This document shows, piece by piece, positions 7,684 through 13,539 of a stretch of DNA of 13,539 nt. Position 1 is the stretch's first letter, and each line of letters starts with the position of its first letter. Origin of the DNA: DATGQT01 sp033720695 (lineage in GTDB: Bacteria > Bacteroidota > Rhodothermia > Rhodothermales > Rubricoccaceae); assembly GCA_033720695.1 (NCBI GenBank), contig JAWWCA010000096.1, positions 1 through 13,539 on the forward strand, written 5' to 3'. Both the position numbers and the translations under genes were made by a program. Below the pieces are notes generated by a model, which was given only the letters and a program-made list of their open reading frames with translations, was not told the DNA's origin and searched no databases.

Positions 7684-8633
7684 TGGGGGGCGCCTTGCAT
7701 CCAGGACCGGGAGGGAGCGGGGCAGAGGCGCCGCCCTCGGCGCTCCCCTCGCCGTCCCCGCTCAGGGTCTGGCTCCTCGCTGCACGCCCCAAGACGCTGC
7801 CGGCGGCCGTGGCGCCCGTCCTCCTCGGCACCCTCTTCGCCGTGGCGCACGGGGGCTTCCACCTCGGCGCGTTCCTGTGCGCCCTCCTCGGGGCCGTCCT
7901 CATCCAGGTCGGCACCAACTTCGCGAACGACGCCGCCGACTTCGAGCGGGGCGCGGACACGGCGGCGCGGAAGGGGCCCCTGCGCGTGACCCAGGCCGGC
8001 CTCGTATCGCCGGGTCAGGTGAAGGGGGCGGCGGCCATCGCCTTCGGCCTCGCGTTCCTCGCGGGCGTCTACCTCATCGTGCGGGGCGGGTGGCCCCTCC
8101 TCGTCCTCGGCCTCGCCGCGATCGCCTCCGGCGTCGCCTACACGGCGGGGCGCTACGCCCTCGCCTACACCGGCCTCGCCGACCTCTTTGTGCTCGTCTT
8201 CTTCGGGCCGGTGGCCGTGCTGGGGACGTACTACGTGCAGACGCTGTGGCTGGTGCCGTTCGTGGCCGTGGCCGGGCTGGGGCCGGGCTTCCTCGCCACG
8301 GCCATCCTCCTCGCCAACACCATCCGCGATGTGGAGGAGGACCGGGCGGCCGACAAGCGGACGCTCGTGGTCCGCTTCGGGCGCTCGGCCGGCGTGACGC
8401 TCTACGCCGCGTGCGTCTCCGGGGCCGTGGCCGTGCCGGCGGCCCTCGTGCTGTGGATCGGGGCCCACCCCTGGGCGCTCGCCGCCTCGCTCGTCGCCTC
8501 GGTCCTCGGTCGGCCGCTGGTGCGTACCCTCCGGCAGACCGACGACCCCGCCGTGCTCAACCCGCTCCTCGGCAAGACGGCGCGGCTTCTCCTCGTCTAC
8601 TGCCTCGTCTTCGGCCTCGGCTGGCTGGTGTGA
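7683..8633 (+). CDS. menA: 1,4-dihydroxy-2-naphthoate polyprenyltransferase
   Basis: Integral-membrane UbiA-superfamily enzyme that attaches the polyprenyl tail to DHNA, releasing CO2 and giving demethylmenaquinone. The 316-residue protein has a family-typical start of the fold at ARPKTLPAAVAPVLLGT (34-50). The first aspartate-rich motif is NFANDAADF with D83 and D86, followed by RGAD. The second is NTIRDVEEDRAADKRT (212-227) with D216, D220 and D224. These bind the Mg2+-diphosphate. About eight or nine hydrophobic segments are visible. The ATG at 7683 overlaps the preceding stop; it gives a Gly/Pro/Ala-rich tail of about 26 residues before the first conserved residues, so a later start cannot be excluded, but no better candidate was found. 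menC begins 16 bp after its stop. Confidence 0.95.
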   Translation: MGGALHPGPGGSGAEAPPSALPSPSPLRVWLLAARPKTLPAAVAPVLLGTLFAVAHGGFHLGAFLCALLGAVLIQVGTNFANDAADFERGADTAARKGPLRVTQAGLVSPGQVKGAAAIAFGLAFLAGVYLIVRGGWPLLVLGLAAIASGVAYTAGRYALAYTGLADLFVLVFFGPVAVLGTYYVQTLWLVPFVAVAGLGPGFLATAILLANTIRDVEEDRAADKRTLVVRFGRSAGVTLYAACVSGAVAVPAALVLWIGAHPWALAASLVASVLGRPLVRTLRQTDDPAVLNPLLGKTARLLLVYCLVFGLGWLV

Positions 8634-8649
8634 CCGCCGCCCCTGCCCC

Positions 8650-9717
8650 ATGAAGATCGTCCGCCACGCGCTCGTGCCCTACCGGCTGCCCCTCCGGGCG
8701 CCGCTGGCGCTGGGCCGAGTGCGGATCGGGGAGCGCGAGGGCGTGCTCCTCCGCCTCGAGACCGCGGACGGCCTCGTGGGGTGGGGCGACGCCGCCCCGC
8801 TCCCCGGGTTCAGCCGCGAGTTCCTCTTCGACGTCCGCCTCGAGCTCGACGCGTTCGGGAGCGCCCTCTGCGAGCGGACGCTCGACCCGCGCGACGTCAC
8901 CGACCCCGACGGCCGGCTCCACACCGCCCTCGACCGCGTCGGACTCAAGCCGTCGGCGCGCTACGCGCTCGACCTCGCGCTGTGGGACCTCGCCGCGCAG
9001 GCGACGGGCCGCTCCCTCGCCCACGCCCTCGGCCCCGAGCCGGCCGACACCGTGCCCATCAACGGGCTCATCACGGAGGCCGCGCCGCTCGCCTTCGTCG
9101 AGGCCGAGCAGCTGGCCGAGGCGGGGTACGGGACGCTGAAGCTGAAGGTGGGGCGGGGGGCGCTCCGCGAGGACGTCGGCCTCGTCCAGGGCGTGTGCGA
9201 GCGGTGCGCGGCGCTCGCGCTGCGGCTCGACGCCAACCGGGCGTGGACGTGGGACGAGGGCCGCCTCTTCGCGGACGAGATCGCGGGGCTCGACGTCGCC
9301 TACGTCGAGGAGCCGCTGAGGGAGGCCTCGGCGCTGCCGCGGCTCTGCGAGGAGACCCGCCTGCCGATCGCGCTCGACGAGACCCTCGCCGAGCCCGACG
9401 GCGCCTCGATGCTCGGCGACTGGACGGCCGCGGCCGTCCTCAAGCCGACCGTCCTCGGCGGGGTCGCGGCGACGCTCCGGCTGGCCGCGCACGCGCGGCG
9501 GCTGGGCGCGCGGGTGGTGCTCTCGGCCGCTTTCGAGAGCGGCGTCGGGATGCGGGGGGTGGCCGCGCTCGCGGCGGCGACGGGCGGCGAGGCCGCCGGC
9601 CTCGACCCCTACCGCCGCCTCGCCCGCGACGTCCTCGCCGAGCCGCTCCCGTTTGACCGGCCGACCGTGGATGTGCCGGCCCTCCTGGACCGGCCGCTAG
9701 AGGTGCGGGGCCGGTGA
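8650..9717 (+). CDS. menC: o-succinylbenzoate synthase
   Basis: Enolase-superfamily dehydratase that converts SHCHC to o-succinylbenzoate. The 355-residue protein has the N-terminal capping domain (GWGDAAPLPGFSRE, 44-57) and the barrel with the full catalytic set: K164-L-K166 in GTLKLKVG, metal ligands D194 (LRLDANRAW), E220 (YVEEPL) and D243 (IALDET), and the base K265 (AVLKPTVLGG). Spacings of K166 to D194 (28), E220 to D243 (23) and D243 to K265 (22) equal those I know from E. coli MenC (K133, D161, E190, D213, K235). Some members of this subgroup also racemise N-acylamino acids, which cannot be excluded here, but the operon argues for OSB synthesis. The ATG at 8650 has no Shine-Dalgarno and lies 16 bp after menA. 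The stop overlaps the menE GTG (GTGA). Confidence 0.95.
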   Translation: MKIVRHALVPYRLPLRAPLALGRVRIGEREGVLLRLETADGLVGWGDAAPLPGFSREFLFDVRLELDAFGSALCERTLDPRDVTDPDGRLHTALDRVGLKPSARYALDLALWDLAAQATGRSLAHALGPEPADTVPINGLITEAAPLAFVEAEQLAEAGYGTLKLKVGRGALREDVGLVQGVCERCAALALRLDANRAWTWDEGRLFADEIAGLDVAYVEEPLREASALPRLCEETRLPIALDETLAEPDGASMLGDWTAAAVLKPTVLGGVAATLRLAAHARRLGARVVLSAAFESGVGMRGVAALAAATGGEAAGLDPYRRLARDVLAEPLPFDRPTVDVPALLDRPLEVRGR

Positions 9718-11129
9718 GCGCAGGGCCCCCGCGCGAACGCCTGCCGTGCCCCGTCCGGCGGTGGGCACGGGAGCGGCCCGAGGGCGCCGCCATGGTCACG
9801 CCCGAGCGCGTCTGGACGTGGGCGGCCCTCGACCAGGAGGTGACGGCCTGGGCGGCCGGGCTCCACGCCGCCGCGCCCACTGGCACCCGCGTTGCCGTCC
9901 GCGCCGAGACGACGCCGCGCTTCGTGGCGCTCCTCCTCGCGGCCCTTCGCACGGGTCACGTCCTCGCGCCCCTCTCGCCGCGCCTGCCCGAGGCGGCCGT
10001 CCAGGAGCACCTGGACCGCATCGCCTGCAGGGGGCTGCTCGACCTCGACGCGACCCCTCTGCCACGCGCCTCGCCCTCGGACCCCCGGCCCCTGGACCTC
10101 CTCCTGGACCGACCGGCCACGGTCGTCTTCACGAGCGGGTCGACGGGCACGCCCAAGGCGGCGCAGCTGACGGCCGGCAACCACGTGTGGAGCGCGCGCG
10201 GCTGGGCCGAGCGGCTCCCCCTCGGGCCCGGCGACCGCTGGCTCCTCGACCTCCCCCTCAGCCACGTCGGCGGCCTCGCCGTCGTCTACCGGTGCGCGCT
10301 CGCCGGGGCGGCCGTGGCCATTCCCTCGCCGCGGACGCCGACGGGCGAGGCGGTGCGGCGACTCGGGGCCACGCACGCCTCGCTCGTGAGCACCCAGCTC
10401 CGCCGCCTGCTCCGCGACGCCGGCGAGCCGCTGCCCACACTCCGAGCCCTCGTCCTCGGGGGCAGCGCCATCCCCTCCGCGCTCCTCGACGATGCCCACG
10501 CGGCTGGCCTCCCCGTCGCCACCTCGTACGGGCTCACCGAGATGGCCTCGACCGTCACGGCAACGGCGCCCGGGGCCGCACGCGCCGATCTCGGCACGTC
10601 GGGCCGGCTGCTCCCCTACCGCGACCTCCGGATCCGGGAGGGCGAACGCGGCAGCGTCCCGCAGGAAATCGAGGTGCGGGGGGCGACGCGCTTCGCGGGG
10701 TACGTGGACGGGGACGCTCTGACGACCCCGTTTGACGACGACGGCTGGTTCGCCACCGGAGACCTCGGCCACCTCGACGGCGCCGGACGCCTCGTCGTCA
10801 CCGGACGGCGGGACAACCGCTTCGTCTCCGGCGGCGAGAACGTGCAGCCCGAGGCGATCGAGGCCGCCCTGCTGGCGCTGCCCGGCGTCGCCCGCGCGGT
10901 CGTCGTGCCCGTCCCGGACGCCGAGTTCGGCCTCCGCCCGGCCGCGTTCGTGGTGACGGCGTCGGGGAAGGCGCCGGACGGCCCGGCGCTTGCGGCCGCG
11001 CTGCGGGAGCGGCTGCCCGGCTACCTCGTGCCCGTCGCGTTCCTCCGCTGGCCCGAGGGCGAGGGGGGCCTCAAGCCCCGCCGCACCGCCCTCCGGGACG
11101 TCGCCGCCCGACAGGGCCGGTCGGACTAG
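9714..11129 (+). CDS. menE: o-succinylbenzoate-CoA ligase
   Basis: Activates o-succinylbenzoate through an acyl-adenylate to OSB-CoA, the MenB substrate. The 471-residue ANL-superfamily enzyme has the phosphate loop TSGSTGTPK (140-148), the A5-type motif SYGLTEMAST (271-280), GWFATGDLGHLD (344-355), the hinge region VVTGRRDNRFVSGGENVQP (361-379) and the C-terminal GGLKPRRTAL (451-460). K454 there aligns with the adenylation lysine in E. coli MenE (GGIKISRQAL). I chose the GTG at 9714, overlapping the menC stop in the same way as menD/menH. The next in-frame ATG is at residue 27 and would remove the normal N-terminal helix region. It is the last gene of the cluster, followed 2 bp later by a strong hairpin. 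Confidence 0.95.
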   Translation: MSAGPPRERLPCPVRRWARERPEGAAMVTPERVWTWAALDQEVTAWAAGLHAAAPTGTRVAVRAETTPRFVALLLAALRTGHVLAPLSPRLPEAAVQEHLDRIACRGLLDLDATPLPRASPSDPRPLDLLLDRPATVVFTSGSTGTPKAAQLTAGNHVWSARGWAERLPLGPGDRWLLDLPLSHVGGLAVVYRCALAGAAVAIPSPRTPTGEAVRRLGATHASLVSTQLRRLLRDAGEPLPTLRALVLGGSAIPSALLDDAHAAGLPVATSYGLTEMASTVTATAPGAARADLGTSGRLLPYRDLRIREGERGSVPQEIEVRGATRFAGYVDGDALTTPFDDDGWFATGDLGHLDGAGRLVVTGRRDNRFVSGGENVQPEAIEAALLALPGVARAVVVPVPDAEFGLRPAAFVVTASGKAPDGPALAAALRERLPGYLVPVAFLRWPEGEGGLKPRRTALRDVAARQGRSD

Positions 11130-11131
11130 AC

Positions 11132-11162
11132 GCGGGGCCGGAGCGACACGCTCCGGCCCCGC
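11132..11162. terminator. GC-rich hairpin between convergent menE and the ppiD-like gene
   Basis: Perfect 13-bp arms gcggggccggagc (11132-11144) and gctccggccccgc (11150-11162) surround the loop gacac, whose outer bases can also pair. The stem starts two bases after the menE stop, 36 bp from the end of the opposing gene. There is no real T-tract on either side, only ACACTT on the plus strand, so it may work as a U-poor, possibly bidirectional terminator or as a 3'-end stability element. Confidence 0.8.
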
Positions 11163-11197
11163 ACACTTGGGAGAGCCGTTCTCTGAGGGGCTGGCCT

Positions 11198-13261
11198 CTA
11201 GAGCATCCGGTCGCGGAAGTCCTCGACCTCGGCCTCGTCGCGAAGGCTCTGCATCCACATCTGGAGCACCTGCGAGCGCTTGCGCTGGAGGAGCTGCTCG
11301 CGGATCCGCGTCCGCTCCTCGTCGGTGAACTCGGAGAGGTCGCCGCCCTCGAAGCCGGTGGTCCGGACGATGAACCCGACGGCCTCGCCCGCGACGGCGC
11401 GCGACGTCTCGCCCGCCTCCTGGCCGAAGACGGTCCCCACGAGGGCCGGCTCGTTGCCGACGCCCTGGACGACCGTCGTGCCGAGCCGGAGCCCGGTCAG
11501 GGGGGTGACCTCCGCGCCCACGCGCTCGGCGACGGCGCTGAGGGTGCCGCCGGCGGCGCGCGCCTCGCGGAGCCGCTCCAACACGACCTCCTTCTTCTTC
11601 TCGAGGAGCACGCGCGGCTCGATCTCGGCCCGCACCTCGTCGAACGGCCGCGTGCCCTCGGGCACGACGTCGGTGAGGTGGAAGACCACGAAGCGGTCGC
11701 CCGCGTCGAGGGGGTCGGAGATGTCGCCGGGGTCGGCGCGGCGCATCCAGCGGGCGGCGTCGCGGCCGATCTGGACGCCCGGGACGACGGGCTGGTCGTC
11801 GCGGACGCTGGCCGTCTGGACGTCGAGCCCGCGGCGCGTGGCCTCGTCGGCGAACCCGCCGGCCTCGGCCTCGGCGTAGTAGCGGAGGTCCTCGGCCTCC
11901 TCGATCAGCCGGTCGTTCGTGCTGACGAGCGGGAGCGAGAGCCGGACGAGCTCGGCCTCCCGGTTCGTCCGCGCCTCGACCCGGACGAGGTGCTGCCCGA
12001 ACTGGGTCTCGACCGGCCCGATCACCTGGCCGACGGGCGCGCTCATGACGGCCTCCTCGAACGCGGCGACCATCCGGCCGGGGCCGAACCAGCCGAGGTC
12101 CCCGCCCTCGTTCTTGTTGGCCTGGTCCTGGGAGTGGCGGGCGGCGGCCTGCTCGAACGAGAGCGCGCCGCTCTGGATCTGGGCCTTCACCCGCTCGGCC
12201 TCCGCGGCCTGGTCCGCCGGGAAGAGGACGTGGCGGGCGCGGGCGAACGGGCCGTTCTCGGCGTCGCGGACGTCCGTGACGTAGGCGAGCACGCCCTCCT
12301 CCCCGGCGAGGACGGGGCCGACGATGCGGCCGGGGGTGAGGTCCTCGTAGAGCGCGGCGGCGAGGTCGGGGGAGAGCTGGTTCGGCGACACGAACGCGGC
12401 CTCGCCCTCGCCGTAGGCGTTCTGGGCGACCCACGCGGCGGGGTCCTCGGCCGCCTCGAGCTGCGGGCGCAGCCGGAGGAGCTCCTGCCGCACGCGCGCC
12501 GAGTCCTCGGGGCTCGGCACCTTCTCGAACGTGACGTACTCCACGTCGTAGGTCGTCGGGCGCTCGAAGTCCTCGCGGTGCTCGTCGTAGTAGGCGCGGA
12601 GGTCGCGCTCGGTCACCTCGACGTCGGCGTCGGGGACGTCGGCGTAGCGGAGGCTGACGACCTGCGCGTTCGCGAGGCGGTTGTTGCGGAGGTACTGCGC
12701 CTCGACCTCGCCCTCGGTGACGCGGGCGGTGGCCTGGATGAGGGCGTCGAGCTTGGCCTGGCGGCGGCTGGTGCGGATGTCCTCCTCGAAGGCGCTGACC
12801 TGCGCGGGGTCGGCCTGCTGGACGAACTGCATCAGGGTGTTCCGGTCCACGTTCCCCTGCGCGTCGCCGAAGACCTGGACCACGAGGGGGTCGGGGTTGG
12901 GGCCGGTGAAGGCGGCCTCGACCTCGGCGTCGGAGACCTCCACCCCGAGCCGCTCCATCTCCTGGAGCCGGAGCTGGTGCTCGACGAGGGCGTCGAAGAC
13001 CTCGTCCTCGATCTGGGCCTGGAGCGCCGGCGTCATCTCGGCGCCCTGCTGCTGGAAGAGGTCCATCCGCTGCTGGACGGCCCGCTGGTACATCTCGTAG
13101 TCGACGTGCTCGCCGTTGACGAGGGCCACGTCGCGGCTCGTGGTGATGCCGACGGCCTCGAAGGCGCCGGAGTCCTGGAGCACCCACAGGATGCCGAAGG
13201 CGCCCACGAGGACCCACAGGACCACGCCTGTGCTCTCGCGCATCTTGGTCATCACGCCCAT
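11198..13261 (-). CDS. ppiD: membrane-anchored PpiD/SurA-type peptidyl-prolyl isomerase
   Basis: Periplasm-facing folding chaperone and prolyl isomerase. The 687-residue protein starts with a single membrane anchor (about 12-28, GVVLWVLVGAFGILWVL) preceded by basic residues. A SurA-N-type chaperone region follows (about 43-200, ALVNGEHVDYEMYQRAVQQR onward). A parvulin domain lies at about 340-430 with ARHVLF (H344), SQDQ (D379), GGDLGWFGPGRMVAAFEEAV (M397, F401), GQVIGPVETQFGQH (H424). These residues look intact, unlike E. coli PpiD, whose parvulin domain is reported to be inactive. A long C-terminal region (430-687) has no second clear parvulin motif and ends in a basic, coiled-coil-like helix. 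Length is somewhat above E. coli PpiD (about 620). The ATG at 13261 is favoured because a GAGG lies 9 bases upstream; ATG 13252 is possible. It is convergent with menE and functionally unrelated to the men cluster. The gene symbol is by family, not proven orthology. Confidence 0.92.
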   Translation of the reverse strand: MGVMTKMRESTGVVLWVLVGAFGILWVLQDSGAFEAVGITTSRDVALVNGEHVDYEMYQRAVQQRMDLFQQQGAEMTPALQAQIEDEVFDALVEHQLRLQEMERLGVEVSDAEVEAAFTGPNPDPLVVQVFGDAQGNVDRNTLMQFVQQADPAQVSAFEEDIRTSRRQAKLDALIQATARVTEGEVEAQYLRNNRLANAQVVSLRYADVPDADVEVTERDLRAYYDEHREDFERPTTYDVEYVTFEKVPSPEDSARVRQELLRLRPQLEAAEDPAAWVAQNAYGEGEAAFVSPNQLSPDLAAALYEDLTPGRIVGPVLAGEEGVLAYVTDVRDAENGPFARARHVLFPADQAAEAERVKAQIQSGALSFEQAAARHSQDQANKNEGGDLGWFGPGRMVAAFEEAVMSAPVGQVIGPVETQFGQHLVRVEARTNREAELVRLSLPLVSTNDRLIEEAEDLRYYAEAEAGGFADEATRRGLDVQTASVRDDQPVVPGVQIGRDAARWMRRADPGDISDPLDAGDRFVVFHLTDVVPEGTRPFDEVRAEIEPRVLLEKKKEVVLERLREARAAGGTLSAVAERVGAEVTPLTGLRLGTTVVQGVGNEPALVGTVFGQEAGETSRAVAGEAVGFIVRTTGFEGGDLSEFTDEERTRIREQLLQRKRSQVLQMWMQSLRDEAEVEDFRDRML

Positions 13262-13395
13262 CGTTTCAGCCTCGTCGGTTCGGTTGGTTCAGCGGAGGAG
13301 GGACCAACGCGCCGGGCCGTGGATCTCCTGCCCGGAGACGAGGAAGCCGACGCGAAGACGCCGGCGTACCGGGGGCACGCCGGGCGAGGGGGGCG

Positions 13396-13403
13396 CGAAT
13401 ATA
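13396..13403 (-). promoter_or_regulatory. candidate -7/-10 element for the ppiD-like gene
   Basis: The minus strand reads TATATTCG, one mismatch from the Bacteroidota TAnnTTTG box and also close to a sigma-70 -10. It stands out as the only AT-rich patch in its surroundings. No matching TTG box occurs at the expected upstream distance, and the site would imply a leader of about 130 bases. Confidence 0.3.
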
Positions 13404-13406
13404 CCG

Positions 13407-13435
13407 CCGGCCCTCGCCCGGGCCGGGTGATTTTT
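13407..13435 (+). repeat. GC-rich dyad followed by five Ts
   Basis: The arms ccggccc (13407-13413) and gggccgg (13420-13426) are perfect, with loop tcgccc. On the plus strand GTGA and TTTTT (13431-13435) follow, so it has the form of a small intrinsic terminator, although no plus-strand gene precedes it. Seen from the minus strand it lies just upstream of the TATATTCG box and could be an operator. Confidence 0.4.
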
Positions 13436-13488
13436 CGGGGAGGGCGGCGGTGCGTTGGCAAGCGAGTGGCGGCTTTTCAAAGGCTTGC

Positions 13489-13517
13489 TTGTCATTGTCC
13501 GTGTGATTCCCTACCAT
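13489..13517 (+). promoter_or_regulatory. candidate sigma-70-like promoter facing right
   Basis: TTGTCA (13489-13494) and TACCAT (13512-13517) are separated by exactly 17 bases, giving 5/6 and 4/6 matches to the -35 and -10 consensus. Transcription would start near 13524, just before an ATG at 13527 (ATG GAT GAG CCC) that runs off the window. It may serve a divergent gene, possibly with a very short leader. Confidence 0.3.
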
Positions 13518-13539
13518 CGAACATACATGGATGAGCCCA

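Larger units (their letters stand above)
13262..13539. other. upstream region of the ppiD-like gene and window end
   Basis: These 278 bp contain no convincing complete gene. They hold a TATATTCG element for the minus-strand gene, a GC dyad next to it followed by five Ts on the plus strand, and a sigma-70-like pair facing right near the end. A 6-bp inverted repeat, gcaagc (13458-13463) with gcttgc (13483-13488), is also present. Confidence 0.5.

Noticed and set aside
9609..13217. 1202-codon minus-strand open frame across the ppiD-like gene, menE and menC
   Set aside because: Its translation is Arg/Pro/Gly/Ala-rich low-complexity sequence without motifs and lies over well-identified genes. Long stop-free shadow frames are expected at this GC content.
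11678..13534. 618-codon plus-strand frame opposite the ppiD-like gene
   Set aside because: Gly/Val/Glu/Leu-rich translation with no domain; it is the antisense of a gene with a membrane anchor and parvulin domain.
13527..13539. Start of a plus-strand gene (ATG GAT GAG CCC) at the window end
   Set aside because: Only four codons are visible, so it cannot be called as a gene; it is mentioned with the candidate promoter.

Overview
The window is very GC-rich (roughly 70% or more by eye) bacterial chromosomal DNA from a menaquinone-using organism. Most gene starts lack a Shine-Dalgarno sequence, the menaquinone enzymes look like those of Bacteroidota and relatives, and the PpiD-like protein has an N-terminus I associate with Rhodothermales/Rubricoccaceae. 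That placement is an inference from memory; no rRNA or other marker is present.

Layout: (1) 63-1250, minus strand, a DUF3095 protein with nucleotidyl-cyclase-like motifs. (2) 1316-2044, minus strand, the demethylmenaquinone methyltransferase (menG/ubiE), with a strong dyad between these two genes. (3) 2045-2229, a divergent intergenic region holding a 21-bp tandem repeat. (4) 2230-11129, plus strand, a menaquinone cluster in the order menF, menD, menH, menB, a 115-codon unknown gene, menA, menC, menE. (5) 11132-11162, a perfect 13-bp stem between convergent genes. (6) 11198-13261, minus strand, a membrane-anchored PpiD/SurA-type peptidyl-prolyl isomerase. (7) 13262-13539, the upstream region of that gene, with promoter-like sites on both strands.

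Together the genes convert chorismate to isochorismate (MenF), SEPHCHC (MenD), SHCHC (MenH), o-succinylbenzoate (MenC), OSB-CoA (MenE), DHNA-CoA (MenB), demethylmenaquinone (MenA) and menaquinone (MenG). Only the DHNA-CoA thioesterase and the polyprenyl diphosphate synthase are not here. Most junctions overlap or are very short (menF/menD 11 bp, menD/menH and menC/menE GTGA, unknown gene/menA TGATG, menA/menC 16 bp), which suggests one translationally coupled operon. menB is the exception: it is flanked by about 145 to 155 bp of non-coding DNA carrying repeat elements.

This is mainly a well-understood pathway locus, and I do not see a clear undescribed system. The points most worth a second look are the unknown gene inside the cluster, the DUF3095 protein with cyclase-like metal-site motifs, and the repeats around menB and in the menG/menF divergent region.
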